Shown here piece after piece: positions 36,072 through 45,583 of a stretch of 64,000 nucleotides of DNA. The stretch covers positions 252,762 through 316,761 of the forward strand of contig NZ_DS544873.1 in NCBI RefSeq assembly GCF_000154725.1. Reading direction: 5' to 3'. Origin of the DNA: Kordia algicida OT-1 (GTDB taxonomy: Bacteria > Bacteroidota > Bacteroidia > Flavobacteriales > Flavobacteriaceae). Within the stretch, counting starts at the first letter, position 1. Each line of letters opens with the position of its first letter. Both the position numbers and the translations under genes were made by a program. The notes under the pieces are model-generated. The model did no database searches, was not told the origin of the DNA, and saw nothing but the letters and a program-made list of their open reading frames with translations.

Positions 36072-37676
36072 ATGAAATCAATACAATTACTACTCATTAG
36101 CGTGTTATTGCCAATTTTTGCAGTAGCTCAGGAAACTTCAGAAACCTTAGATGCGCGCATCAATGAAAATTTTAGAAATGCGACAAGTTGGTTTACCGAT
36201 GCCATTTTTGCAGAAATTCCCATTACTGATGAAGTCGGAATTCCGTGGGTTTTAATTGTATTGATTTTGGGTGCAAGTTACTTCACCATCTATTTTAAAC
36301 TCATCAATATTCGCGGATTTTTCACAGCAATCAAAGTTGTAAAAGGTGATTATGACAATTTGGAAACGAATCACCACGTTGAGGTTTCTGAATCGGTTCA
36401 TACCACAGCAAGTAACGATAATCCTGATACTATTCGTGTAGAAGGTGAAGCAGGAGAAGTTTCGCATTTTCAAGCACTCACAGCAGCATTGTCGGCAACT
36501 GTCGGGCTCGGAAATATTGCAGGTGTTGCTATTGCTTTATCAATTGGTGGACCTGGCGCAACTTTTTGGATGATTCTTGTTGGATTCTTGGGAATGGCGT
36601 CCAAATTTGTAGAATGTACACTTGGCGTCAAATACCGAGAAGTAGATGAAAATGGCGTTATTTTTGGCGGACCGATGTATTATTTAAGCAAAGGTTTAAG
36701 CGAAAAAGGCATGAAACGTTTCGGGAAATTTTTAGCAGTTGTCTTTGCAATTATGTGTATTGGCGGATCGTTTGGTGGAGGAAACATGTTTCAGGTAAAT
36801 CAAGCGTTTCAATTGTTTCAATACGTAACAGGTGGCGAGGAAAGTCTGTTTTATGGAAAAGGTTGGCTTTTCGGATTCATCATGGCAACTTTCGTTGGAA
36901 TTGTCATTATTGGCGGCATCAAAAAGATTGCAAAAGTTACCGACAAAGTCGTTCCATTAATGGTAGCAACTTATGTCATTGCCATATTGATTATTCTCGG
37001 AATCAATTACCAAAGCATTCCAGCCGCGTTTGGAGAAATTTTCAATGGCGCTTTTAGTTACAAAGGTGTTGCAGGCGGATTTATTGGTGTGATGATTCAA
37101 GGATTTAAACGTGCAGCATTTTCCAATGAAGCAGGAATTGGTTCATCGTCTATTGCGCATTCTGCTGTAAAAACAAAATATGCCGCAAGCGAAGGTTTGG
37201 TAGCATTGTTAGAACCTTTTATTGATACGGTCGTCGTTTGTACGATGACAGCACTCGTGTTAATTATCACTGGACAAATTGCCGTTGGAACGGAAGTAAC
37301 CTTTGAACAAGGCGCAATTCTCACATCAAACGCGCTTGAAAGTGGAATATCATGGTTTCCTTATGTCTTAACGATTGCCGTGATATTATTTGCATTTTCT
37401 TCCATGATTTCTTGGTCTTATTACGGACATCAAGCATGGTCATATTTATTTGGAAGAAGTAAAAAAGCAGAATACATTTACAAAACGATCTTTTGTGTTT
37501 TTGTCATCATTGGAGCAGCAGCAAGTTTGCAAGCTGTGGTAGATTTTGCGGATGCAATGGTCTTTTCAATGTTGGTGCCAAATATGATTGGATTGTATTT
37601 ATTAGCACCAAAAGTAAAGCAAGAATTACAGCGTTACCGTAAAGCGATTAAGCAAAAAGAAACAATCAATAATTAG
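36072..37676 (+). CDS. Alanine/glycine:cation symporter (AGCS family)
   Basis: Sodium:alanine (or glycine) symporter of 534 residues. After a signal-like first helix and a non-conserved insert (about 95-135), the family signature is clear: LTAALSATVGLGNIAGVAIA (about 137-156), GGPMYYLSKGL near 198, NEAGIGSSSIAHSAV near 351, and a C-terminal run of membrane helices with FSSMISWSYYGHQAW near 437. It imports small neutral amino acids with Na+. It stands alone. Confidence 0.93.
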   Translation: MKSIQLLLISVLLPIFAVAQETSETLDARINENFRNATSWFTDAIFAEIPITDEVGIPWVLIVLILGASYFTIYFKLINIRGFFTAIKVVKGDYDNLETNHHVEVSESVHTTASNDNPDTIRVEGEAGEVSHFQALTAALSATVGLGNIAGVAIALSIGGPGATFWMILVGFLGMASKFVECTLGVKYREVDENGVIFGGPMYYLSKGLSEKGMKRFGKFLAVVFAIMCIGGSFGGGNMFQVNQAFQLFQYVTGGEESLFYGKGWLFGFIMATFVGIVIIGGIKKIAKVTDKVVPLMVATYVIAILIILGINYQSIPAAFGEIFNGAFSYKGVAGGFIGVMIQGFKRAAFSNEAGIGSSSIAHSAVKTKYAASEGLVALLEPFIDTVVVCTMTALVLIITGQIAVGTEVTFEQGAILTSNALESGISWFPYVLTIAVILFAFSSMISWSYYGHQAWSYLFGRSKKAEYIYKTIFCVFVIIGAAASLQAVVDFADAMVFSMLVPNMIGLYLLAPKVKQELQRYRKAIKQKETINN

Positions 37677-37801
37677 AAGTCAGTAATGTTGAATTTGGTT
37701 TAATGTTGTCGATAATTTTCAATCAAAAACATATTTTTCATAACAAATGCATCTTTTTTGACACTTCTTCGTCTACTGAATGAACTCTAAAACAAAATAT
37801 C

Positions 37802-37906
37802 ATGGAAAATCATAAAAATTGTCTCTGTAATTGTACAAGTTGTAAAAGTGGAAACTGCAATCAATGTACTTGTGAAAACTGTACTTGTACAAATTGTAAC
37901 TGTTAA
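37802..37906 (+). CDS. Cys-rich micro-peptide, metallothionein-like
   Basis: A 34-codon gene, MENHKNCLCNCTSCKSGNC then NQCTCENCTCTNCNC, with 11 Cys in 34 residues, mostly as CxC and CxxC pairs separated by Asn and Thr. There are no aromatic residues and one His. This composition is that of a metal-thiolate protein and is hard to explain otherwise. It starts 13 bp after an A-rich stretch, is closed by its own hairpin, and the sigma factor gene starts 84 bp after it. The metal and the true family are unknown. Confidence 0.7.
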   Translation: MENHKNCLCNCTSCKSGNCNQCTCENCTCTNCNC

Positions 37907-37916
37907 TTAATCGTAA

Positions 37917-37979
37917 GGTTGTCTTAGAAAGTTGTATAAATTTAAAAGTATTTTTTATCTTTCTAAGGCAACTTTTTTA
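37917..37979 (+). terminator. Hairpin between the Cys-rich peptide and sigZ
   Basis: A 16-bp stem with G-U pairs (AGGTTGTCTTAGAAAG / CTTTCTAAGGCAACTT), a 26-nt loop and a T-run. It ends only 12 bp before the sigZ start, so it may work as an attenuator for sigZ read-through. Confidence 0.7.
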
Positions 37980-37990
37980 AAAAAAGAAAC

Positions 37991-38530
37991 ATGACTACAA
38001 CGGAAGTTTGGGAAATGTATGCTGACGATGTAAAGCGTTTGATAATGAGTAAAGTAAAAGATGCTCAAATTACAGACGATTTGGTGCAAGAAGTATTCAT
38101 CAAAGTACATACAAAACTTACAACGGTTAAAGACGAACGAAAAGTAAAATCTTGGCTGTTAAGTGTGAGTAGGAATACTGTTTTAGATTACTATCGGAAG
38201 TCAAATAAAGAAGTTCCTTTGGAACAGGAAGAAACTATTATCAGCGAGGAAAGTTACACGCATTCAGAAAAAGATTGTTTGCCTGGAATTATTAAAAATT
38301 TACCTAAAAAATACAGAAATCCGTTGTTATTATCAGACATCAAAGGTTTGAAACAAGCGGAAATTGCTGCACAATTAAAACTTCCATTGGCAACGGTAAA
38401 ATCGCAAATACAACGCGGTCGAAGACTCATTGTACAAGGCTACATGGAGTGTTGCGATTACAAACTGAACGACAAAGGTTTCCTTACGGGCGAAGTCAAG
38501 GACAAAAAACAATGTAAAGTTTGCAATTAG
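37991..38530 (+). CDS. sigZ: SigZ-type ECF RNA polymerase sigma factor
   Basis: Sigma-70 family factor of 179 residues. Region 2 (about 5-75) has TDDLVQEVFIKVHTKL and the -10-binding SVSRNTVLDYYRKSN; region 4 (about 100-150) has LLLSDIKGLKQAEIAAQLKLPLATVKSQIQRGR. The C-terminal tail after residue 150 carries four Cys (ECCDY...QCKVC), a feature of SigZ relatives that could bind a metal or sense redox state. No anti-sigma gene is adjacent. The gene before it encodes a peptide with 11 Cys, which makes a metal-linked regulon plausible. Confidence 0.85.
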   Translation: MTTTEVWEMYADDVKRLIMSKVKDAQITDDLVQEVFIKVHTKLTTVKDERKVKSWLLSVSRNTVLDYYRKSNKEVPLEQEETIISEESYTHSEKDCLPGIIKNLPKKYRNPLLLSDIKGLKQAEIAAQLKLPLATVKSQIQRGRRLIVQGYMECCDYKLNDKGFLTGEVKDKKQCKVCN

Positions 38531-38672
38531 TTTTTTGTGAAATTTTTCTAAACTTCATAATTATAGGAATAAGAGCTTGCTGCTTTTGAATAAAATATCA
38601 AGAATTTCTTTCTGATTTTGAGCACGCTTTTGCGGAAAATTGTATTTTAGGCGGACAACAACACCGACCGAC

Positions 38673-40028
38673 ATGAAGTATATTTACGCAAAAATATTCA
38701 AACCTACAGATGTTTCCATCGTTTCGCTTTTCCGAATTATTTTTGGATTATTCATGGTTTATCAAATGATATATTACTATGAAATAGATTATACGTTTCA
38801 GTTTATTTACGGTCCGGAAGTATTATTTCCGTATGAAGGTTTAGAGTTTTTAAAGCCATTTTCATTAGGAATTCTCAAGGCCATTCACGTAGGATTATTG
38901 ATCTCGGCGATATTCATTGCGCTCGGATTTCTCTACAGATACGCCATGATATTTTTCTTCTTAGGATTTTCATACTTTTCGTTTGTAGATAAAACGTTAT
39001 ACAACAATCACATCTATTTGATTTCATTAATTGCTTTCGTGATGATTTTTATCAGCGCAGATAAAAAGTACAGTCTTCGTGCTAAATTTTCTAAAAAAAC
39101 GTTGTCAAAGTTTGTTCCTGCATGGAATCAAAATATTCTTATTTTCTTAATTTCGATCGTATATTTTTATGGAGGAATTACAAAATTATCTCCCAATTGG
39201 TTAGATAGTAATTTGATAAGTTACACCATCGATCAAGCGCAAAGCAGTTTGCTAACCAACTTGTTTCCAAAAGAAACTTTAATCACTTTAATCAAATACG
39301 GCGGATTGTTGTTTGATTTAAGTATCGCGTTCATCTTACTCAACAAAAGAACACGAATATATGGCGTAATTCTCGTGATAATATTTAGCTATACGAACAA
39401 TTCTATCTTGTTCAATGACATCGGAATCTTTCCATTTTTCATGATTTGTGTGACGATTGTATATTTTGACAGTGCAAAAATTGGAAACTATATTGATTCT
39501 ATCTTTGGTAAAAAAGCTACCGCAGAAAATAAAGAAGATGCTACACAAGAAACGACTCCAAAATTCAAAATGCTCACGATAACTTGTCTAAGCATATTTG
39601 TACTCTTTCAACTTTTATTTCCATTAAGACATTTTTTCCTTACTTCAAATCCTGAATGGACTGGAATTGCACAAAAATTTTCTTGGCGAATGAAAATGCA
39701 ATCCAGAAACGTGACACAATTTACAATGTCATTAACCGATCGTAAAACGTCTCAAACCTATAATTTGGATGGAACTTCGTTTGTGACCAAAAATCAATTC
39801 ATGCATATGGTAGAAGATCCATATACGTTTCCTCATTTGGCAAAATATATCAGCGACAAGTTATACGTAGAACGCGGTTTGGTAAATCCAATTATCAAAG
39901 CAAATTTAATGGTAGAATTTAACGGAATGCCAACACAGTTAATGCTTGATCCGAGACGAGATTTGACCAAAATTGATGAAAACAAACTTGCAGACAATCC
40001 TTGGATTCCTGATTTTAATGGGTATTAA
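38673..40028 (+). CDS. HTTM (vitamin K-dependent carboxylase-like) membrane protein
   Basis: Protein of 451 residues from the ATG at 38673; the frame opens 11 codons earlier. An HTTM domain of about eight membrane helices fills residues 10-270 (SIVSLFRIIFGLFMVYQM at the start; IVYFYGGITKLSPNWL near 172). A C-terminal globular part (about 330-450) resembles that of gamma-glutamyl carboxylase. The family ranges from real carboxylases to proteins of unknown function; a reaction cannot be named here. Confidence 0.85.
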   Translation: MKYIYAKIFKPTDVSIVSLFRIIFGLFMVYQMIYYYEIDYTFQFIYGPEVLFPYEGLEFLKPFSLGILKAIHVGLLISAIFIALGFLYRYAMIFFFLGFSYFSFVDKTLYNNHIYLISLIAFVMIFISADKKYSLRAKFSKKTLSKFVPAWNQNILIFLISIVYFYGGITKLSPNWLDSNLISYTIDQAQSSLLTNLFPKETLITLIKYGGLLFDLSIAFILLNKRTRIYGVILVIIFSYTNNSILFNDIGIFPFFMICVTIVYFDSAKIGNYIDSIFGKKATAENKEDATQETTPKFKMLTITCLSIFVLFQLLFPLRHFFLTSNPEWTGIAQKFSWRMKMQSRNVTQFTMSLTDRKTSQTYNLDGTSFVTKNQFMHMVEDPYTFPHLAKYISDKLYVERGLVNPIIKANLMVEFNGMPTQLMLDPRRDLTKIDENKLADNPWIPDFNGY

Positions 40029-40043
40029 TTAAACTAGAAATAA

Positions 40044-40745
40044 TTAATAAACTACCGTTTTCCCAATTTCGTCAATTTCAGAGACAGATTCATTCGTTTC
40101 TCTCAAAACGGTCTCCACTTTTGTAATTTTATGAATCACATACAACACCAATACAAGTGTGATAATATTGATAATATCTGAAACAATTAAATATCCATTA
40201 GATTCTACAAAAGAATCAATATCAAATGCATTTACTTGTTTTCTAGAAACATAATTCGCGAAAATACCATTTACAATATAAACAATCCACCAAATTACAA
40301 TAAATGAAGTGTCCGTATCTACCTTAAAATTAGAATTGTACCCTTTGATGGCGTATTGTGTTTTTAAATAAATTTCTTTTGCAGTAGTAATTGGACGATA
40401 CAAACTTACGATTGGAATAAAAAATCCCCATGCAGAACCAGCTTTGCTGTAATCTGTCTTTTGATTCTTGATGATAAGGTTTTCATAAGCTCTGGTAAAC
40501 CAACGAAGAAAGAAAATCACTGCAACAATAAATATAACAAATTGTGCAATTCCTGAAATAGGAACAAAAATATCAAGCAATTCAATGATTGCCATTTCGT
40601 CTTCTGTATTTGTGAAATTTTTTAGTTTGTAACTCTGAAAAATCAACAGTAGTATTGAAATTGCATCAATACAAATTGCCGTAATAAAAACCATCGTTAT
40701 GTCTTTACTACGTTGTGAATTGTCTTTTAATTCGTCTTCAATCAT
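40044..40745 (-). CDS. DUF4328 membrane protein
   Basis: Protein of 233 residues from the ATG at 40745; the frame extends 12 codons into the end of the previous gene. Four membrane segments with the DUF4328 marks: FLRWFTRAYENL (about 88-99), AWGFFIPIVSLYRPITTAKEIY (about 116-137) and the last segment near 195-215. Unknown function. It begins 5 bp after the PfpI-like gene on the same strand. Confidence 0.82.
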   Translation of the reverse strand: MIEDELKDNSQRSKDITMVFITAICIDAISILLLIFQSYKLKNFTNTEDEMAIIELLDIFVPISGIAQFVIFIVAVIFFLRWFTRAYENLIIKNQKTDYSKAGSAWGFFIPIVSLYRPITTAKEIYLKTQYAIKGYNSNFKVDTDTSFIVIWWIVYIVNGIFANYVSRKQVNAFDIDSFVESNGYLIVSDIINIITLVLVLYVIHKITKVETVLRETNESVSEIDEIGKTVVY

Positions 40746-40749
40746 AAAA

Positions 40750-41517
40750 TTATTTTTTGATAATAGTGTGTGGATAGCCATCTAATGTCCAATCAATCAC
40801 CAGTCCGCCAGCGAGACTTTCTGCAATTTCTTTTCCGTATAAATGTTCGCACAAATACAAAGCGGCTTCAAAACTTTTGGCACCACCAGCAGAAGTAATG
40901 TATTTTCCATCGTGTACAAACAACGTATTTTCTCTAATATCTAATTGTGGAAACATTTCGCGCATCTTCGCAATATCACTCGGAAATGTGGTAGAAGCTA
41001 CATCGTCCAACAATCCTGCTTTGGCTAACACAAAAGCACCATCACAATGAGAAGTCACAAACTCAGCATCTTTCGCAACTTTTTGCACAAAAGCGATCAT
41101 CTTTTCGTCTTCTAAATCCGTATCCAAATGGTGTTCAGCACTTGGCACAACCAAAATATCAATCTTAGGCAAACTATCTTTTACATAATTAAAATCAGGT
41201 AGAATGCGCATGCCTTCAAAAGTTGTTACAGCTTCGTCGGTATTTGCTACGGTAAAAACATTCATCGCTTTAATATTCTCACGGAAAATGGTGTGTTGAA
41301 AAATATCAAAAGGTGCTGTCAATTCTGTATTAAAAACGCCATCCATAATTAGGAAACCAACATTATAACGGTTGGGTTCAATCTTAGGAAATTGCTTTGC
41401 TGTCTTTTCGGCGGAAGCCAAATTGCCTTCAACAATTGTAGTAGTTTTATTTTCTGTCGTCTGTTCACAACTCACAAAAAATAGCGAAAAAGTTAAAAGT
41501 ATCAGGATTTTTTTCAT
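40750..41517 (-). CDS. DJ-1/PfpI family lipoprotein
   Basis: Protein of 255 residues from the ATG at 41517, which gives a lipobox (FFVSC, Cys about 17). The class I glutamine amidotransferase-like fold is shown by NVGFLIMDGVFNTELTAPFD (about 52-71) and the nucleophile elbow TSHCDGAFVLAKAGLL (about 148-163), as in the ThiJ/PfpI domains that precede AraC in some regulators. Here it is an exported lipoprotein with no DNA-binding domain, which is unusual. Its substrate is unknown. Confidence 0.84.
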   Translation of the reverse strand: MKKILILLTFSLFFVSCEQTTENKTTTIVEGNLASAEKTAKQFPKIEPNRYNVGFLIMDGVFNTELTAPFDIFQHTIFRENIKAMNVFTVANTDEAVTTFEGMRILPDFNYVKDSLPKIDILVVPSAEHHLDTDLEDEKMIAFVQKVAKDAEFVTSHCDGAFVLAKAGLLDDVASTTFPSDIAKMREMFPQLDIRENTLFVHDGKYITSAGGAKSFEAALYLCEHLYGKEIAESLAGGLVIDWTLDGYPHTIIKK

Positions 41518-41576
41518 TGCGATAAAATAGCGATTATAATTTTGTAAATTTAGGCATTCAAAATTTACCAACCACA

Positions 41577-43508
41577 ATGATAAAACCCTTTTTTAGACTG
41601 ATACTCGTATTAGTTCTTTTCGTCACAGCTTGTAAAGATCAAGAAAAAACTGCCAAAAAAGCTGATAAAGCAAAAAGTACTTATGTGAAGGATAACTATG
41701 ATAAACAGGAAGTTACGATTGAAATGCGTGATGGAATCAAGTTACACACGACTATTTATTCACCAAAAGATAAAAGTCAAAAATATCCTATTTTGATGAT
41801 GCGAACGCCGTACAGTTGCAAACCGTATGGAGAAGATAAATTCAAAACTAAAATTGGTCCAAACTCGCATTTAATGAAAGAAGGTAACATTATTGTATAC
41901 CAAGATGTGCGTGGTCGTTGGATGAGTGAAGGTGTATATGACAATATGCGCGCATACATTCCGAATAAAACGGATAATACACAAGTTGATGAATCGTCAG
42001 ATACGTACGATACGATTGATTGGTTGGTGAAAAATGTTGAAAATAATAATGGCCGCGTAGGAACTTGGGGAATTTCATATCCAGGTTTTTACAGTACCTA
42101 TTCTACCATTGATGCGCATCCTGCGTTAAAAGCGGCTTCTCCACAAGCGTGTATTGGCGACTTCTTTTTTGATGATTTTCACCACAACGGAGCGTTTTTA
42201 CTAAGTTACTTTAGAGCTGTTTCGCTTTTTGGAACGATGAAAAATGTCCCAAAAGATTCTGCTTGGTACAAATTACCTGATTTAGGCACCAAAGATCAAT
42301 ACCAATTCTTTTTAGATGCTGGACCATTGAGCAATTTGAATAGTTATTTTGAATATGAAAAGCTAGACAACGTCATTACGTCTTCATCTGATAAAATTGA
42401 TGACGTGTTTTGGAAAGAAATCATCGATCATCCAAATTATGACAGTGTTTGGAAACCGAAAGGATTGATTCAAAATCTAAAAAATATAAAATCGTCTGTA
42501 GCAACGATGGTTGTCGGCGGATTTTTTGATGCGGAAGATTTATACGGACCGTTTGAAACCTACAAAACAATAGAGAAATACAATCCAGATAACTATAACA
42601 CGATGGTTTTTGGACCTTGGGATCATGGAAAATGGGCAAGTAGTAAAGCGAAAAATTTTGTTGGGAATTATTATTTTGGAGATTCCATTTCGTTGAACTT
42701 TCAGCGTGATGTGGAAACGAAATTCTTCAATCATTTCTTAAAAGGAGATGGAAGTAAAAATTCAGGTTTGCCAGAAGCATATGTTTTTGATTCTGGACGG
42801 AAAAAGTGGAGTAGTTACGACAGTTGGCCGCCAGCAAACATGACAAAGCAAGACATGTATTTGAATGCGAATCAAGAACTTTCTACCACTAAAAAAGGCA
42901 ATACGAAAGAAACATTTGTGAGCGATTTGAAACGACCTGTTCCGTATTCGGAAGATATAAAAACGGTATTTACGCCAAGAAAATATATGACAGACGATCA
43001 ACGATTTGCAGCGCGTCGTCCTGATGTAATGATTTATGAAACGGAAGTCTTCACGGAAGATTTTACGCTTGCAGGAGACATTTTAGCAAAACTAAAAGTT
43101 GCCACAACTGGAACAGATGCCGATTGGATTGTAAAAGTAATCGATGTGCATCCGCATGATGCTGAAGAACAAAAAGAAGGCATGCAAGATCATTTGGCGA
43201 TGAGCAATTATCATTTAATGGTACGAAGTGAAGTAATGCGCGGACGTTTTCGCAATAGTTTTGAAAACCCTGAACCATTTGTGCCAAATCAAAAAACGGC
43301 AGTAAATATCAAATTACAAGACGTATATCACACCTTCAAAAAAGGTCACAAACTGCAAATTCAAGTGCAAAGTACTTGGTTTCCATTGATTGATTTGAAT
43401 CCGCAAACTTTTGTACCTAACATTTACAAAGCCAAAGAAGAAGATTTCAAAAACCAGACACATACCATTTTTAACGATTCTAAAATTGAGTTTTCGGTAT
43501 TGAAGTAG
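41577..43508 (+). CDS. CocE/NonD-type X-Pro dipeptidyl-peptidase-like hydrolase
   Basis: Lipoprotein (lipobox FVTAC, Cys about 19) of 643 residues from the S15/CocE family. The alpha/beta hydrolase part has YQDVRGRWMSEG (about 107-118), the nucleophile elbow GTWGISYPGFYS (Ser about 167) and GPWDHG (His about 350). The C-terminal beta-sandwich typical of CocE follows (about 480-640). It is likely to cleave esters or N-terminal dipeptides in the periplasm; a specific substrate cannot be read. It is divergent from the PfpI gene with a 59-bp gap. Confidence 0.9.
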   Translation: MIKPFFRLILVLVLFVTACKDQEKTAKKADKAKSTYVKDNYDKQEVTIEMRDGIKLHTTIYSPKDKSQKYPILMMRTPYSCKPYGEDKFKTKIGPNSHLMKEGNIIVYQDVRGRWMSEGVYDNMRAYIPNKTDNTQVDESSDTYDTIDWLVKNVENNNGRVGTWGISYPGFYSTYSTIDAHPALKAASPQACIGDFFFDDFHHNGAFLLSYFRAVSLFGTMKNVPKDSAWYKLPDLGTKDQYQFFLDAGPLSNLNSYFEYEKLDNVITSSSDKIDDVFWKEIIDHPNYDSVWKPKGLIQNLKNIKSSVATMVVGGFFDAEDLYGPFETYKTIEKYNPDNYNTMVFGPWDHGKWASSKAKNFVGNYYFGDSISLNFQRDVETKFFNHFLKGDGSKNSGLPEAYVFDSGRKKWSSYDSWPPANMTKQDMYLNANQELSTTKKGNTKETFVSDLKRPVPYSEDIKTVFTPRKYMTDDQRFAARRPDVMIYETEVFTEDFTLAGDILAKLKVATTGTDADWIVKVIDVHPHDAEEQKEGMQDHLAMSNYHLMVRSEVMRGRFRNSFENPEPFVPNQKTAVNIKLQDVYHTFKKGHKLQIQVQSTWFPLIDLNPQTFVPNIYKAKEEDFKNQTHTIFNDSKIEFSVLK

Positions 43509-44206
43509 ATGTACTTTTAGGTCACTTCACTCAATTGAAACATTCAAAAATTCAATGATTCAAAGTTGTTTCTAAAAACAGTTTTGATTTTACAAAAAAT
43601 GCTAAATGTGTTTCTAAGAAAAATTTGAGCGTTGTTTGAAACTAATTGATACATTTCCAAATTTTCAAATTGCTACATTAATTAGGTTCGCTTCCTTTCG
43701 ACTTCGCCCAAGGTAAACGCTTTTGGGGTGCTTCGCTTGTTTAATTATATGCTTGTCATTCCTACAAAGGCAGGAATCTAGGCACTATATACAAAACAAA
43801 ACGTCATTTCGAATGTCAAATTTTTGATTTGGTGTGTCGAGAAGTACTTTGAAAGTCATAGTTTTTTACTACGAATTCTTTTTCTCTGAACTTGAAAATA
43901 TTTTCACGAGTTACTTATTGTTGTAAAGAATTTCAAAACTCTTTCCATACGTTTTTGCAAACGTTTTAAAAAAATGTGTGGCAATCTGTTTCTACTTTTT
44001 CACAGAAGAAGTAGAAAAATAAATTAATAATCAGTTGTATTTTATAGTTGATTAGGTAATAGAACAAATAAACAATGCGGTTAAGTGAGTATGCTGACAA
44101 TTAATTGGATACTGACATTATATTACAATTAAATAGTTCAATCCTTGAAACTTCACTAAATTAGCCTTTCTATAAAAAAGGAACAATCACCATAAAAAAT
44201 CCCCAA
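43509..44206. other. Large gene-free spacer with dispersed repeats
   Basis: 698 bp without a credible gene. It contains low-complexity AT-rich DNA, a repeat copy (43690-43726) and a TCATTCCTACAAAGGCAGGAAT unit near 43757, which can fold as a small hairpin and resembles repeats widespread in bacteria. Confidence 0.5.
43690..43726 (+). repeat. 37-bp dispersed repeat, copy A
   Basis: Matches the reverse complement of 46342-46378 at 35 of 37 positions (core CTTTCGACTTCGC). Both copies lie between genes. Confidence 0.75.
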
Positions 44207-44764
44207 ATGATACGAGCGATTTACAAATTTATCTACTTCAAATTAATGGGCTGGAAACTCAAAGGTGCTTTTGATCCAAAAGTAAAAAAATGTATCGTTG
44301 CTGTAGTTCCACATACGAGTTGGCATGATTTCTACATTGGTCTTATGGTGAGAAGCATCTCTAAAATGAACATCAATTATGTAGGAAAAAAAGAGTTGTT
44401 TAAGTTTCCGTTTGGTTGGTATTTTCGTTGGACAGGTGGCGCGCCAATTGATCGTACACCAGGACAAAATAAAGTGCAAGCCATGGCAGCCGTATTTGAT
44501 GGAAAAGAAGAATTTCGACTAACACTTGCGCCCGAAGGAACACGCAAACGCGTAGATGAATTGCGTACAGGTTTTTATTATATTGCAAAAGAAGCGAATG
44601 TGCCCATTGTTTTAGTAGCATTTGACTTTGGGAAAAAAGAAGTCAAAATTGACAAACCATTCTACACGACTGATGATATGGAAGCAGATTTTGAATACTT
44701 TCATAAATTCTTTGAAGGTGTTGTAGGGAAAGTTCCTGAAAAAAGTTTTCGTTACAAGAGGTAA
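44207..44764 (+). CDS. 1-acyl-sn-glycerol-3-phosphate acyltransferase-like protein
   Basis: Acyltransferase of 185 residues of the PlsC superfamily, which adds an acyl chain to a lysophospholipid or similar acceptor. It shows the catalytic HTSWHD (HX4D, about 36-41), GGAPIDRTPGQNK (about 78-90) and PEGTRK (about 109-114). It is shorter than PlsC and lacks a clear membrane helix. It stands alone between large spacers. Confidence 0.88.
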   Translation: MIRAIYKFIYFKLMGWKLKGAFDPKVKKCIVAVVPHTSWHDFYIGLMVRSISKMNINYVGKKELFKFPFGWYFRWTGGAPIDRTPGQNKVQAMAAVFDGKEEFRLTLAPEGTRKRVDELRTGFYYIAKEANVPIVLVAFDFGKKEVKIDKPFYTTDDMEADFEYFHKFFEGVVGKVPEKSFRYKR

Positions 44765-45098
44765 TTTTAGTATTCTTCTTAAATGATAACAAAGATTATT
44801 CTAATTTAAAATATGATAGTCTTAAACTAAGTGAACAAATTTTTAAAGTTGTAGATGGGAATGAAAATTGAGAATTAAAAAACAGAATTTAATACATAGA
44901 AAATAGTTGGCGTTTTTTAGTAAAAATTTTCAAAAAGATACAGCTATCGATGCTATTGCAAAGCTTAATCTTTTGTAGTACTTGGAGTCAAACCTAATAG
45001 TTTACTAGCAGTTCTCATAAGAAATTAAATTTATCAAATCGGCTTTTTAAAATTTATTTGTGTATTTTTGACGCTAAATAATTTAAAACAATTAAAAA
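44765..45098. other. AT-rich spacer with promoter of next gene
   Basis: 334 bp without a gene. A -7 box TATTTTTG at 45063-45070 stands 28 bp before the GTG start of the next gene. Nothing else is recognised. Confidence 0.5.
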
Positions 45099-45548
45099 GT
45101 GAAACCAATTGTAAAATACGGAATTGTCGGATTTAGTAGAAATCAGTTTGACAAAAAAGCAGCACGTGACATCTTGCAGGAAGAATTCCAAAAAATCAAA
45201 GAAAAACATACAGAAGAAACTATCGAAATTGTGAGTGGTTATACCAATTCGGGCGTTCCTAAAATCGCGTACGAATTGGCAGATGAATTTGGTTTTGTCA
45301 CGGTAGGATTCTCAGCAAAACAAGCGTTACGAGTGCGAAGTGGTGTATATCCTGTGAAAAAGAAAATCATCATAGGAAATCGATTTGGTGATGAATCAGA
45401 AGACTTTATTCGCTATATTGATGTATTAATCAGAGTTGGTGGCGGAAAACAAAGCAGGCATGAAACAGCATTGTTTAAAAATCTTCACGATCATAAATCA
45501 ATGGATGAAATTGTAAAAGAATTTGAAGTGGATTGGTTTGGTAATTGA
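45099..45548 (+). CDS. SLOG/LOG-like Rossmann protein
   Basis: Protein of 149 residues with a GTG start; no ATG precedes it in frame and the -7 box at 45063 supports this start. The order IVGFSR, then IEIVSGYTNSGVPKIAYELADEF (about 47-69), and a late VLIRVGGGKQSRHE (about 110-123) resembles the SLOG/LOG group of nucleotide-binding proteins, with a PGGxGT-like loop changed to VGGGKQ. The reaction is unknown. Confidence 0.68.
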   Translation: MKPIVKYGIVGFSRNQFDKKAARDILQEEFQKIKEKHTEETIEIVSGYTNSGVPKIAYELADEFGFVTVGFSAKQALRVRSGVYPVKKKIIIGNRFGDESEDFIRYIDVLIRVGGGKQSRHETALFKNLHDHKSMDEIVKEFEVDWFGN

Positions 45549-45583
45549 CTTAAAATAATGAAGAAAAATTAGCTTTCAATTTT

